Assembly: GCA_910580235.1 (NCBI GenBank)
Contig: CAJTVU010000006.1
Span: 124,001-188,000 of the forward strand
DNA length: 64,000 nucleotides
Source: an uncultured Dorea sp.
GTDB lineage: Bacteria; Bacillota; Clostridia; Lachnospirales; Lachnospiraceae
Reading direction: 5' to 3'
The number at the start of each line of letters is the position of its first letter. The stretch's first letter is position 1. Shown piece by piece: positions 50,829 to 60,656 of the stretch. A program made the position numbers and the translations under genes. The notes beneath the pieces are model-generated. The model made no database searches and had not been told where the DNA came from. It saw nothing but the letters and a program-made list of their open reading frames with translations.

Positions 50829-53800
50829 ATGTCTTTGCAGTTCATATTCGGGCCGTCGGGCTCAGGGAAATCGCACTATTTGTACGAGAATATTATAAAA
50901 GCGTCTATGGAACATCCAGAGCAGGAGTTCATCGTCCTTGTGCCGGAGCAGTTTACGATGCAGACGCAGAAAGACCTCGTGTCCATGCATGAGCGGGGCG
51001 GGATTATGAATATCGACGTCTTAAGCTTCGGACGTCTGGCCTACCGTGTCTTTGAAGAGACGGGAGCAGGGAGCCTGCCTGTCCTCGACGATGAAGGGAA
51101 GAACCTGATCTTGCGGAAGATCGCGGGAGACTATGAAGGCGAGCTGGGAGTGCTAAAAGGCAATATGAAGAAGCTTGGCTATATAAGCGAGGTGAAGTCT
51201 GTCATTTCGGAATTTATCCAATATGACATCGGGGAAGATGAGCTTGCGCGTGTTATAGAAGCCGCGGGCGAAGGCTCGGGGCTTTCTTATAAGCTAAAAG
51301 ATATCGGGACGCTGTACCGCGGGTTTATGGACTATCTCCACAAAAAATATATTACGAAGGAGGAGATACTGGATATTTTAAGCCGCGAGATCGGGCAGTC
51401 TGCTCTTTTAAAGAATAGTACGGTAGCCTTGGACGGCTTCACGGGCTTTACGCCTGTGCAGGGCCGTCTTCTGCGGGAGCTGCTTGTCCATTGCCGTGAA
51501 GTGATACTGACTGTGTCCATGGATGGGCGGGAGGATCCGTATGTATATAAGCATCCGTACCAGCTGTTCGCCCTTGGGAAGAAGACTGTAACAAATCTGA
51601 TCAGAATGGCAAAGGAGTCAGGCGTCCCAGTAAAGGACGCGGTCTCTCTCTATGACAGCCCGCCCTGGCGATTTCGGGACAATGAAGCCCTTGCCTTTCT
51701 GGAGCGGAGCTTGTTCCGCTTCGGCAGCGGCGCGTTTGAGAAGGAGCAGGACGCGGTGCGCCTCTGGGCGGCGAGAAGTCCGAGGGAGGAAGCCTTCGCC
51801 GCCGCCGGGAGGATCCGGGAGCTTGTGCGGACAAAGGGGCACAGATACAGGGAGATTGGTGTGATCGTAAGCGATATGGAAGCCTACGGGGATTATTTAC
51901 AGCAGGCTTTTGACGCTTACCGCATTCCGGTATTTATGGATTACAAACGGAACATACTTCAGAATTCTTTCGTAGAGTATATCCGAAGCCTGCTTGCTAT
52001 GATACAGGAGAACTTTGCATGTGAGAGCGTGTTCCGATTCCTTCGGACGGGGCTTGCGGGCATTTCCTATAAAGATACGTGCGCGCTTGAGAATTATATT
52101 ATAGGAACGGGGATCAAGGGCTATAAGAAATGGCAGGAGCGCTGGGCGAGGCGTTTAAAAGGAATGGAAGAAGAGGAGCTGGAACGCTTAAACCATCTTC
52201 GGGTGGCCTTCGTAGAGCAGACAGACGGTCTTGTCTTCGTATTAAAACAGCGAAGGAAAACAGTGAAGGATATTACAATGGCTCTCTATGAGTTCATGGT
52301 CAAAGAAGAGCTCCAGCTAAAGCTGAAGCGTCAGGAGGAAGCGTTCCAGCGGGCAGGAGAGCTTGCACGGGCAAAAGAGTACGCCCAGATCTACCGGATC
52401 CTTGTAGAGCTCTTTGAAAAGTTCGTAGAGCTGCTGGGAGATGAACAAGTGTCTCTGCATGAGTATTGCAAGCTGCTGGACGCCGGGCTCTGCGAGGCCC
52501 GCGTCGGCGTGATCCCGCCGGGCATCGACCAGGTGGTGGCGGGAGACGTGCTTCGGACAAGGCTTAAGGATATAAAAGCGCTGCTCTTCCTTGGAGCGGA
52601 CGACGCTCATCTGCCGGGCAGCCTCCTTCGGACGGGGCTGCTGTCTGAGCGCGACAGAGAGAAGTTTGCAAAAGAGAAGCTGTCCCTCGCGCCTGGAGGC
52701 AAGGAGCAGGCGTATGTACAGAAGCTGTATCTTTATCTGAACCTGACGAAGCCTTCCGAGAGCCTGGACATATATTACAGCAAGGTTTCTTCCGACGGCA
52801 AGAGCAAGGGGCCTTCTTATCTTATCCAGGAGATCCTGCGGCTCTATCCGCTGCTGAAAGTACAAGATGAGGAAGCGCGGGGGATGCTTCAGAGAGAATG
52901 GACAGAAGAGCTGGGGATCCAGGGCATTATAAAGGGCTTGCGTAATCCTTCCGGGATGGACGCGGCGTGGCAGGAGCTGTATGCGTGGTATGTCAGAAGC
53001 CCGGTGTGGAAGGAGAAGGTGGAAGCCCTCCTGCGGGCCGGATATTATCGCTGCCCCACAGACAGGCTTACAGTGGAAGTGGCAAAAAGGCTGTACGGGG
53101 AGGATTTCCAGGACAGCATTACCCGTATCGAGCGGTTCTCGGCTTGTGCCTTCGCGCATTTCCTTACTTATGGACTGAGCTTGCGGGAGCGGCAGGAATA
53201 TGATTTTCAGGCGTTAGATATGGGAAATGTGTGCCACAGCGCGCTGGAGAAGTTCTCGCGCAAGGTAGAAGGGGCAAAGGCGCGCTGGCAGGAGCTTTCC
53301 GAGGAGACGCGCAAGGCCTATATCGAAGAGAGCGTAGAGGAGGCTGTGGTGGATTATGGAAATGCCGTGCTTTACAGCTCAGCGAGGAATTCGTACATGA
53401 TCGTGCGGATGAAGCGGATGTTGGAGCGCACGGTGTGGGCGCTGACAGAGCAGCTTTCGGCGGGAGATTTTGAGCCTTCGGCCTATGAGCTCCGGTTTGA
53501 GAATGGGAAGATCGACCGCATTGACACATGCGAGGAGCAGGACGCGGTATATGTAAAAGTATTGGATTACAAAACGGGTATGAAGGCGTTCGACGTAACT
53601 GCTCTGTACAACGGGCTGCAGCTGCAGCTGATGGTGTACATGGACGCTGCTGTCCGCGCATGGCAGAAGAAGAGGCCGGACAAGGAGATCATCCCGGCGG
53701 GCGTGTTCTACTACCGTATTCAGGATCCTTTTGTGGACAAGCAGGAAGAAGATGCAAAAGAAGCGATATTAAAGGAATTAAAGCCGGACGGGATCGTGAA

Positions 53801-54200
53801 CCTTCAAAAGGACGCTCTTTCCCATCTGGATCGGGGCCTCCAGGGAGAATCACTGGCTGTCCCGGTAAAGCTTAATAAGAATGGAAGCCTCTCCAAGGCT
53901 TCAAAAGCGGCGCCGCCAGAAGCGTTCCGGGCAATGATGCGCCATGCGGCCAGGAAAGTGGAGGAGGCGCACGGATTGATACTGCAAGGAGAATCTGCGG
54001 CCCTCCCCTATCGTAAGGGACAGGAGAGCGGCTGTGATTATTGCGGATATCGCCATGTGTGCGGGTTTGATGTGAAGATACCAGGTTACCATTATCGGGA
54101 CATTGGGAAAATGACCAAAGAGGAGGCTATCGCGGCTATGGAGAGAAAGGAGAGGGAAGATGGGAGTGACGTGGACGGAGGAGCAGCAGAAAGTCATTGA
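50829..54200 (+). CDS. addB: AddAB helicase-nuclease subunit AddB
   Basis: 1123 residues. N-terminal Walker A-like GPSGSGKSHYL, long helicase-like body, and a C-terminal RecB-family nuclease with KVLDYKTGMKAFD (~915). The Fe-S cluster Cys are in SGCDYCGYRHVCGFD (~1080) with an upstream Cys in ERFSACAFAHF (~778). Processes double-strand ends for recombination and responds to Chi. Overlaps addA by 41 nt. Confidence 0.95.
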   Translation: MSLQFIFGPSGSGKSHYLYENIIKASMEHPEQEFIVLVPEQFTMQTQKDLVSMHERGGIMNIDVLSFGRLAYRVFEETGAGSLPVLDDEGKNLILRKIAGDYEGELGVLKGNMKKLGYISEVKSVISEFIQYDIGEDELARVIEAAGEGSGLSYKLKDIGTLYRGFMDYLHKKYITKEEILDILSREIGQSALLKNSTVALDGFTGFTPVQGRLLRELLVHCREVILTVSMDGREDPYVYKHPYQLFALGKKTVTNLIRMAKESGVPVKDAVSLYDSPPWRFRDNEALAFLERSLFRFGSGAFEKEQDAVRLWAARSPREEAFAAAGRIRELVRTKGHRYREIGVIVSDMEAYGDYLQQAFDAYRIPVFMDYKRNILQNSFVEYIRSLLAMIQENFACESVFRFLRTGLAGISYKDTCALENYIIGTGIKGYKKWQERWARRLKGMEEEELERLNHLRVAFVEQTDGLVFVLKQRRKTVKDITMALYEFMVKEELQLKLKRQEEAFQRAGELARAKEYAQIYRILVELFEKFVELLGDEQVSLHEYCKLLDAGLCEARVGVIPPGIDQVVAGDVLRTRLKDIKALLFLGADDAHLPGSLLRTGLLSERDREKFAKEKLSLAPGGKEQAYVQKLYLYLNLTKPSESLDIYYSKVSSDGKSKGPSYLIQEILRLYPLLKVQDEEARGMLQREWTEELGIQGIIKGLRNPSGMDAAWQELYAWYVRSPVWKEKVEALLRAGYYRCPTDRLTVEVAKRLYGEDFQDSITRIERFSACAFAHFLTYGLSLRERQEYDFQALDMGNVCHSALEKFSRKVEGAKARWQELSEETRKAYIEESVEEAVVDYGNAVLYSSARNSYMIVRMKRMLERTVWALTEQLSAGDFEPSAYELRFENGKIDRIDTCEEQDAVYVKVLDYKTGMKAFDVTALYNGLQLQLMVYMDAAVRAWQKKRPDKEIIPAGVFYYRIQDPFVDKQEEDAKEAILKELKPDGIVNLQKDALSHLDRGLQGESLAVPVKLNKNGSLSKASKAAPPEAFRAMMRHAARKVEEAHGLILQGESAALPYRKGQESGCDYCGYRHVCGFDVKIPGYHYRDIGKMTKEEAIAAMERKEREDGSDVDGGAAESH

Positions 54201-57200
54201 TCTGCGGGACCGCAACATCCTTGTGTCGGCGGCGGCAGGATCCGGGAAGACAGCGGTGCTGGTGGAGCGGATCATCACAATGCTGACAGACCAGGAGCAG
54301 CCGGTGAGCGTAGACAGGCTCCTGATCGTGACTTTTACAGAGGCGGCGGCGGCAGAGATGAAGGAAAGGATACGGGCCGCTATAGAGAAAAAAGCAGAAG
54401 AGCGCCCGGAGGACGAGCATTTAAGGCGGCAGGCTACTTTGATCCACCATGCACAGATCACGACGATCCACAGCTTCTGCTTGTCGGTCATACGGGATCA
54501 TTTCCATGTAATAGATCTGGATCCCGGCTTTCGGATCGGAGAGGAGGGGGAGCTTAAGCTTCTGCGCCACGACGTTCTGGAAGAGATGCTGGAGGCGCGC
54601 TATGAGGAGGCGGGGGAGGCTTATCTGGACTTTGTGTCTGCTTACGGGGGCGCAAGGAGTGATAAAAGGATCGAAGAGCTGATCTTAAAAATATATGAAT
54701 TCTCCAGAAGCTATCCCGACCCGGAAAGGTGGCTTGGAGGCATCGTGGAGGCGTATGGGGCGGAAACGGCTGAGGAGCTGGAACAGAGCGCTTATGTGGA
54801 GCGGATCCGAAGCAATGTCAGCCGTTATCTGGAAGACGCAGAAGAGCTCCTTCTTCTTGGCCTGTCGATCTGCCGGGAGGCAGACGGCCCGGGGATGTAC
54901 GAGGAGGCGCTTCTTTTGGATATGCATATGGCAGAAGCGATGAAGAAAGAGGAGACATTCGAAGGCTTAAGCCGCCATATGCGGTCTATGAAATGGGCGA
55001 AGCTTGCCCCGAACCGGGATAAGAATGTGTCTGTGCAGAAAGCGGAGCAGGTCAAGGCGATCCGGGAAGAGGTAAAGACGCTCTTTAAGGATATGGCGGC
55101 GCAGTATTTTTATGAAGACATGGAAGGGATGCTGGAGGATATACGCCTGTGCAGGCCGCATATAGAGGAGCTCGCGGATCTGGTGGGCGAGTTTGCGCGC
55201 CGGTTCGAGGAGAAGAAGCGGGAGAAGGAGCTCATTGATTTCTCAGACATGGAGCAGTATGCTTTGCACATATTGACGGTGAAGGAGGGAGGAGCGTTCT
55301 CCCCTTCTGCCGTGGCCAGAGAGTATCAGGAGCAGTTCCTGGAGATTATGATCGACGAGTACCAGGACAGCAATCTGATCCAGGAGGCCATACTTACCAG
55401 TATCTCTACCGTCGGCGAGGGAAGGTACAACATTTTCATGGTTGGAGATGTGAAGCAGAGCATCTACCGGTTCCGTCTGTCAAGGCCGAAGCTCTTTATG
55501 GAGAAGTTCGACGCCTACAGCTTAGAGGGCGGGAAAGAGCAGCGGATCGACCTTCATAAGAATTTTCGGAGCAGGAAGGAAGTGCTGGACAGCGCCAATT
55601 ATATCTTCCGGCAGATTATGACAAGAGGGCTTGGAGGCGTGGCCTACAACGACGAGGCGGCGCTGTACCCGGGAGCGCAGTATCCGCCCCTTCCCGAGAA
55701 GCCGTGCGGACATAAGGGAGATACAGCGTATGGAAGCTTCCCGATGGACGCTCAGACAGAAGTGCTTGTCATTGATCCGGGGGAAGAAGGGGAAGAGCGG
55801 GAGCTGGAGGCCCGCGCCATTGCAGGGCGCATCCGGGAGCTGATGCAGAGCCAGCAAGTATTGGACAAAGGGACGGGAGAGCTTAGATCTCTGCGCTATG
55901 GGGATATTGTGATCCTTGTCAGAAGCATTAGAGGATTTGCAGATATATTTACAGAAGTCCTGAACCGGGAGGGGATCCCGGCATACGCGGGGACGAAGGA
56001 AGGGTATTTTGCCGCCCAGGAGATCGGCGTGCTCTTAGATTATCTGCGGGTGCTGGATAATGAGCAGCAGGACATCCCGCTGGCTGCGGTATTATCTTCT
56101 TCTTTTGGCGGCCTTACGAAGACGGAGCTTGCCATTCTGAAGAGCAGATACAAGGAGCTCCCATTCCATCAGGCGGTTTTCCGGTTCTATGAGGAGTGGA
56201 AAGAGGGGGAGAAGGAAAAGGACAAAGAAGACAGGACGATCGGGGAGAAGCTGGATCAGTGCCTGTCGCGGCTGGAAAGGTTGCGGGAGATCGTCCCTTA
56301 CACGCCTATCCACGAGCTTCTGCAGAGGATCCTGTCCGACACGGGCTACGGCGATCTTGTGGCCGCTATGCCGGGGGGAGCCCAGCGGACGGCGAATCTG
56401 GAAATGCTTGTAGAGAAGGCGCGGATGTTCGAATCTGCCGCCTACAAAGGATTGTATCACTTTGTACGCTATATCGGGCAGCTGCAGAAATATAACGTGG
56501 ACTACGGGGAGGCCGCCTTGAACGATGAGCAGGCGGACACGGTCCGCATCATGACGATACACAAGAGCAAAGGGCTGGAGTTCCCGGTAGTATTCGTGGC
56601 AGGAATGGGGAAACGGTTCAACATGCAGGATGCAAGAAGCAGCGTCGCTCTCCATGTGGATCTGGGGGTGGGGCTTGACGCGATAGACCTTGAAAGGAGG
56701 ACGAAAAGCCCCAGCCTTTTAAAGAAAGCCATTCAGAAGGAGGAAGCGCTGGACAGCCTCGGAGAGGAGCTGCGTGTCCTCTATGTGGCTCTTACCCGCG
56801 CCAAAGAGAAGCTGATCCTCACAGGGACGATGGCGGATCTGGAGAAAAAGATGGAAGGCTATGATCTGGTCAAGGGCCGGGAAAAGGAAGAGCTCAGCTT
56901 CGCAAGGCTCAGCCGGGCGTCTACTTATTGGGACTGGATCTTGCCGGCCCTTGCACGCCTCACGCCGGACGTGCCGATCCGCGTCCACAGGATGGGCGTG
57001 GAAGATATCGTGCGTGAAGAAGTGGGTGAGGAGGCGGCTGCAAGGCTGAAGCAGTCTGTGCTGGAGGCATGGGACACGGATAAGGTATATGATGAGGAGA
57101 TGAGGAAGATGCTGGAAGAGCAGCTCTCCTTCTCCTATGCTTATGAGGGAAGCCATCTTTGCAAGATTAAGTATACTGTATCAGAGCTGAAGAAGAGGGC

Positions 57201-57810
57201 ACATCTTATGGAGCTTGCGGGAAGCGAGGCAAAAGAGGAGGAGTTCGGCCAGGAGATTTTTGAAGAGCCTGACGTAGTCCCTCTTATACCAAGATTTTTA
57301 AGAGGAGAGGAAGAGACGCTGACAGGGGCAGGGAGAGGGACGGCCTATCACAGGCTGCTGGAGCTGTTGGATTTCCGCAAAGATTACACGGAACAGAGCC
57401 TTGGAGAAGAGATAGAGGGCCTGCGGGAAAAAGGAAAGATGACAGACGAGATGGCGGCCGGCATCTGCCTGAAGGATATCTTGCATTTCCTGGGCTCCTC
57501 CGTCGGAGCCCGCATGAAGAAGTGTGCCATGGAGGGCACATTAAGAAGAGAGCAGCCCTTCGTGCTTGGTGTGGAGGAGGAGGGTGAGACAGTTCTTGTG
57601 CAGGGCATCATCGACGTATACTTTGAGGAGCCGGACGGCCTTGTCGTGCTGGATTATAAGACGGATAAAGCCCGCGCGGCAGAGGAACTGCGGGAAAAAT
57701 ACCACGCGCAGCTCGACTATTACGGGGAGGCGCTTGAGAGGCTGACTGAGAAGAAGGTGAAAGAGAAGATCATTTATTCCTTTTTCCTGCAAGAGATAGT
57801 AGAAGTCTAA
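54160..57810 (+). CDS. addA: AddAB helicase-nuclease subunit AddA
   Basis: 1216 residues, UvrD-like SF1 helicase: motif I SAAAGSGKTAVLVERI, DEYQDSN (motif II), VGDVKQSIYRFR (III), MTIHKSKGLEFPVVF (V) and LRVLYVALTRAKEKL (VI), followed by a C-terminal nuclease domain with LVVLDYKTDKA (~1165). Acts with AddB. Ends in a GGGACGTAC-type terminator. Confidence 0.96.
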   Translation: MGVTWTEEQQKVIDLRDRNILVSAAAGSGKTAVLVERIITMLTDQEQPVSVDRLLIVTFTEAAAAEMKERIRAAIEKKAEERPEDEHLRRQATLIHHAQITTIHSFCLSVIRDHFHVIDLDPGFRIGEEGELKLLRHDVLEEMLEARYEEAGEAYLDFVSAYGGARSDKRIEELILKIYEFSRSYPDPERWLGGIVEAYGAETAEELEQSAYVERIRSNVSRYLEDAEELLLLGLSICREADGPGMYEEALLLDMHMAEAMKKEETFEGLSRHMRSMKWAKLAPNRDKNVSVQKAEQVKAIREEVKTLFKDMAAQYFYEDMEGMLEDIRLCRPHIEELADLVGEFARRFEEKKREKELIDFSDMEQYALHILTVKEGGAFSPSAVAREYQEQFLEIMIDEYQDSNLIQEAILTSISTVGEGRYNIFMVGDVKQSIYRFRLSRPKLFMEKFDAYSLEGGKEQRIDLHKNFRSRKEVLDSANYIFRQIMTRGLGGVAYNDEAALYPGAQYPPLPEKPCGHKGDTAYGSFPMDAQTEVLVIDPGEEGEERELEARAIAGRIRELMQSQQVLDKGTGELRSLRYGDIVILVRSIRGFADIFTEVLNREGIPAYAGTKEGYFAAQEIGVLLDYLRVLDNEQQDIPLAAVLSSSFGGLTKTELAILKSRYKELPFHQAVFRFYEEWKEGEKEKDKEDRTIGEKLDQCLSRLERLREIVPYTPIHELLQRILSDTGYGDLVAAMPGGAQRTANLEMLVEKARMFESAAYKGLYHFVRYIGQLQKYNVDYGEAALNDEQADTVRIMTIHKSKGLEFPVVFVAGMGKRFNMQDARSSVALHVDLGVGLDAIDLERRTKSPSLLKKAIQKEEALDSLGEELRVLYVALTRAKEKLILTGTMADLEKKMEGYDLVKGREKEELSFARLSRASTYWDWILPALARLTPDVPIRVHRMGVEDIVREEVGEEAAARLKQSVLEAWDTDKVYDEEMRKMLEEQLSFSYAYEGSHLCKIKYTVSELKKRAHLMELAGSEAKEEEFGQEIFEEPDVVPLIPRFLRGEEETLTGAGRGTAYHRLLELLDFRKDYTEQSLGEEIEGLREKGKMTDEMAAGICLKDILHFLGSSVGARMKKCAMEGTLRREQPFVLGVEEEGETVLVQGIIDVYFEEPDGLVVLDYKTDKARAAEELREKYHAQLDYYGEALERLTEKKVKEKIIYSFFLQEIVEV

Positions 57811-57880
57811 AAAAGCAGTGATAAGTCTATATGGACAAGAAACGATTAGCAGAAAACGGCAGAGATAAAAAGTTTAATTC

Positions 57881-57928
57881 AAAACAGGGACGTACACTTT
57901 TGCGTAAGGTGTACGTCCCTGTTTTATC
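57881..57928. terminator. addA terminator, GGGACGTAC-type hairpin
   Basis: AAAACAGGGACGTACAC and GTGTACGTCCCTGTTTT are perfect 17-bp arms. Related to the hairpin at 5987-6028. Confidence 0.85.
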
Positions 57929-57939
57929 TTAACAGAATT

Positions 57940-58125
57940 TTATGCGTTCTTCTTTTTCCTGTTGCGCTGTGTTACGGCATATTTGAACGCTTTAAACAAT
58001 GCCGGGGACAGTTCAGGGGAATCTTCATCAAATTGGATTTCCCTCTTTGCCGCCGCCCTGACCTCTTCCAACTGCTCCTGCGTAGGAGTCTGGCCATCCT
58101 TAATTGTAAAAGTTCTGGTTCCCGT
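57940..58125 (-). pseudogene. 5'-truncated antitoxin-like remnant
   Basis: A minus-strand open frame of 61 codons with no start, reading TFTIKDGQTPTQEQLEEV, then FDEDSPELSPALFKAF and a Lys/Arg-rich end. Its acidic 'ELxxxLFKAF' tail looks like short antitoxins of the BrnA-like kind, which is a guess. Upstream in another frame, YVVELFQTINGNQNF may be the missing part after a frameshift. No toxin is nearby. Confidence 0.4.
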
Positions 58126-58248
58126 TTATCGTCTGAAATAATTCTACCACATATCTACAAATAAATCATCTTACTTTTTATGATTACCTGTAATTAGCCA
58201 TGGCTTGGTCCATGTCCCTGCTGTTTTGACAAAAAATATAATAATGTA

Positions 58249-58277
58249 TTGACAAACAATATTATATAGAATATAAT
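58249..58277 (+). promoter_or_regulatory. Consensus promoter of padR operon
   Basis: TTGACA (58249-58254), 17-nt spacer, TATAAT (58272-58277), 70 nt before padR. Confidence 0.85.
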
Positions 58278-58283
58278 ATTGTT
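58255..58283. promoter_or_regulatory. Perfect palindrome over the padR promoter (operator)
   Basis: 13-bp arms AACAATATTATAT and ATATAATATTGTT around AGA, covering the whole spacer and the -10 box. Just downstream, ATCAAATAATATTA is present twice in tandem (about 58286-58317). The site is placed for repression by the PadR protein encoded next. Confidence 0.75.
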
Positions 58284-58346
58284 AAATCAAATAATATTAA
58301 TAATCAAATAATATTATAAAATCCTACGAAAAAGGGAGTGAAAGCT

Positions 58347-58670
58347 ATGGTATTTAACACCGGAGCAGCCCTTCTGGATGCGATCGTGCTGGCAGTCGTG
58401 TCCCATGAAGAGACAGGGACATACGGGTACAAGATCACACAGGATGTAAGAAGAGCGATCGAGGTATCGGAATCGACGCTGTACCCTGTGCTGAGGCGTC
58501 TTCAGAAGGATGAGTGCCTGGAAGCGTATGACAGGCAGTTTGACGGGCGGAACAGACGATATTATAAGGTCACCAGTAAGGGGATGGCGCAGCTGGATCT
58601 GTACCGTACAGAATGGAATAATTATTCCGAGAAGATCAATGGATTATTTAAGGGAGGTGTAACGGTATGA
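58347..58670 (+). CDS. PadR-family transcriptional regulator
   Basis: 107 residues, a winged helix (GTYGYKITQDVRRAIEVSESTLYPVLRRLQKDECLEA; Y-x-R-R and ...GRNRRYYKVT). Such regulators control envelope or transporter genes and usually repress themselves; the palindrome on its promoter supports this. Start ATG 58347 (GGGAG 9 nt upstream); a GTG lies earlier. Overlaps the next gene by 4 nt (ATGA). Confidence 0.9.
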   Translation: MVFNTGAALLDAIVLAVVSHEETGTYGYKITQDVRRAIEVSESTLYPVLRRLQKDECLEAYDRQFDGRNRRYYKVTSKGMAQLDLYRTEWNNYSEKINGLFKGGVTV

Positions 58671-59422
58671 ACCGTATTGAGTTTATGACAGAACTGGCTG
58701 CGCTTTTGCAGGACATACCGGCAATCGAGAGACAGGATGCGATGAAGTATTACAATGACTATTTCGATGATGCGGGGGAAGAGAACGAGCAGGAAGTGAT
58801 CGCAGAATTCGAAAGCCCGGCCCGGCTTGCCGAGATGATAAAGACTAATCTGGGAATGGGGAGCCAGGGGGATTCGGGACATTTTGCAGAAAGCTACGGC
58901 GAATACAGAGAGACCGGGTATACAGATACCAGGTTCGAGAGGAAAGAGGCCCTGGCAGGAAGGCAGGACGCGGGAAGGCAGGACGCGGGAAGGAAGGACG
59001 CGGGAGGCGGCAGCGCGCCGAAGAAGGAGCAGGAGCCGCCGAGGACGAGCAGCCTCGTGAAAGTACTTTTAATCATTGCGATCATCTTTGTAGGGGGCCC
59101 CATCGTTATCCCACTCGCCATCGCGGTCGCTGCGGTCGTGTTTGCGATGATCATGACGATATTTGGATTGTTCATAGCGCTTGTCCTCGCGTTTGTGGCT
59201 CTGGTGGTCGTAGGGATCATACTCTTCTGTGCGGGCCTGGCGACATTGATCCCGGAAGTGGCGGTAGGGCTCGCCCTGATCGGTGTGGGGCTTCTCTTAG
59301 GCGTCATTGGCGTGATAGGTGTCGTAGGAAGCGTAAAGCTTTGTATTGTAGCGATCCCAGGCATATGCAGGGGGATAGGGAATGTGTTTAACCGGATATT
59401 AAGAAGAAAGGCGGTGGCATAG
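58667..59422 (+). CDS. HAAS/DUF1700 membrane protein
   Basis: 251 residues. N-terminal HAAS-type helical domain (MNRIEFMTELAALLQDIPAIERQ; YYNDYFDDAG) that in this family contacts the PadR partner, then a Gln/Asp/Ala/Gly-rich linker with three tandem 15-bp repeats (GRQDA, GRQDA, GRKDA), then 3-4 hydrophobic helices. Second gene of the padR operon; envelope-stress role inferred. Confidence 0.85.
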   Translation: MNRIEFMTELAALLQDIPAIERQDAMKYYNDYFDDAGEENEQEVIAEFESPARLAEMIKTNLGMGSQGDSGHFAESYGEYRETGYTDTRFERKEALAGRQDAGRQDAGRKDAGGGSAPKKEQEPPRTSSLVKVLLIIAIIFVGGPIVIPLAIAVAAVVFAMIMTIFGLFIALVLAFVALVVVGIILFCAGLATLIPEVAVGLALIGVGLLLGVIGVIGVVGSVKLCIVAIPGICRGIGNVFNRILRRKAVA

Positions 59423-59425
59423 GCG

Positions 59426-60316
59426 ATGAAGAGAGGATGGAGAGTATTCTGGGCTGCCTGCGGGATCTGTGCCGGCATCGGTCTTATATGCTGTATGGCG
59501 TCCCTTGTACTGGGCGTGACGACAGAGGCTGTCGAAGCGCGTTTCCCGGGAGGGATCAGAGTCACGAAAAATTTCGGCATCATGTGGAGAGATAATGGGA
59601 GCGGCTGGAGCTGGGGGATTGGCCCGCGCTGGGCTGTGGAAGAGGATGAGAAGGCCAGTTTTTCCGGCGTGCGTTCTATAGATGCAGATGTCGGCGCTCT
59701 GGAGATCATCGTGCAGCCGGCCGATGAGGGAGAGGATGGATTGATCCTTGGAGGCGGCGAAGTGTTCCTTGAGGCAGAAGATATACCAAAGCGGCTGGAG
59801 CTGCGCTATTATATGGAAGGAGATGAGCTGAAGATACGCTCTACGGAATCCATAAAAGGGCTTACAAACTTAGGCTTTGTCGGGACTCTCACTCTCCGGG
59901 TCCCAACAGAGAAGCCTTTGGAGAGGGCGTCCTTTAATAATGCGGCGGGGACATTATATATAGAGGATATACGGGCGAGGGAGCTTGTTGTCGACGTAGG
60001 AGCGGGAGAGGCTGACATAGATGGGTTTGTGTCTGAGAAAGTCGATCTTGCCTGCGGCGCAGGAACGATCCATGCATCTGGCGACGCCCGCGCCGGAGCC
60101 AGGATAGAGTGCGGGATCGGGGAAGTTGTCTATGAGGCTTTCGGCAGGCAAAATGACTATAATTATAACCTTGAGTGCGGGATTGGGGAGATTACATGCG
60201 GCTCGGACGAATACGCGGGGCTTAACAGTACAAGAAAGATTGACAATGGCGCTGCAAAAGATATAAATGTAGAATGCGGCATCGGAAGCGTGGAGATCAG
60301 TTTTTCAGAAGAATAG
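59426..60316 (+). CDS. DUF4097 beta-helix protein
   Basis: 296 residues. An N-terminal membrane anchor (~7-30, rich in Cys/Gly) leads to an extracytoplasmic repetitive beta domain (SIDADVGALEIIVQ; LVVDVGAGEADIDGF; IECGIGEVVYEAF; NVECGIGSVEISFSE), the DUF4097 (LiaF/LiaG-like) type. Third gene of the operon, likely a sensor or scaffold at the cell surface. Confidence 0.85.
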   Translation: MKRGWRVFWAACGICAGIGLICCMASLVLGVTTEAVEARFPGGIRVTKNFGIMWRDNGSGWSWGIGPRWAVEEDEKASFSGVRSIDADVGALEIIVQPADEGEDGLILGGGEVFLEAEDIPKRLELRYYMEGDELKIRSTESIKGLTNLGFVGTLTLRVPTEKPLERASFNNAAGTLYIEDIRARELVVDVGAGEADIDGFVSEKVDLACGAGTIHASGDARAGARIECGIGEVVYEAFGRQNDYNYNLECGIGEITCGSDEYAGLNSTRKIDNGAAKDINVECGIGSVEISFSEE

Positions 60317-60328
60317 GAGGATATTGGA

Positions 60329-60523
60329 ATGGAACCGAAAAAATTATACCGTTCAAGAAGAAACAGGATGATCTGCGGAGTGTGCGGAGGATTGGCAGAG
60401 TATTTTAATATTGACGCCACCATCGTAAGGCTGGCATGCGTGCTTTTCGGCTTTACGGGGACGGCGATCCTGGTGTACTTCATCGCGGCTGTCATCATGC
60501 CGGAAGAGCCCGACGCATATTAA
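60329..60523 (+). CDS. PspC-domain protein
   Basis: 64 residues. KKLYRSRRNRMICGVCGGLAEYFNID then a membrane helix (~33-58). PspC proteins sense envelope stress. AGGAGG upstream; last gene of the padR-HAAS-DUF4097-pspC operon. Confidence 0.92.
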   Translation: MEPKKLYRSRRNRMICGVCGGLAEYFNIDATIVRLACVLFGFTGTAILVYFIAAVIMPEEPDAY

Positions 60524-60616
60524 AGAGCGTATACCCTTGTACACTGAGGGTAGCAGAAAAGAATTTCCTGTTGTAAATACAGGCTGTATGATGTAATATG
60601 GTGATGCCGGGGTCAA

Positions 60617-60656
60617 AAGCCTCTGCGTTTCATGCAAGCATGGGACGCAGAGGCTT
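60617..60656. other. Long intergenic hairpin without T-tract
   Basis: AAGCCTCTGCGT and ACGCAGAGGCTT, with nested CATGC/GCATG inside. Between pspC and the next gene. Function not clear. Confidence 0.5.

Noticed and set aside
57940..58125. Complete toxin-antitoxin system
   Set aside because: No start codon, likely frameshift, no toxin partner.
58960..59007. Tandem 15-bp repeats as a CRISPR or satellite
   Set aside because: They lie in frame in the HAAS protein linker (GRQDA repeats); no spacers.
60617..60656. Riboswitch before the peptidase-like gene
   Set aside because: Only a simple nested hairpin; no known riboswitch core.
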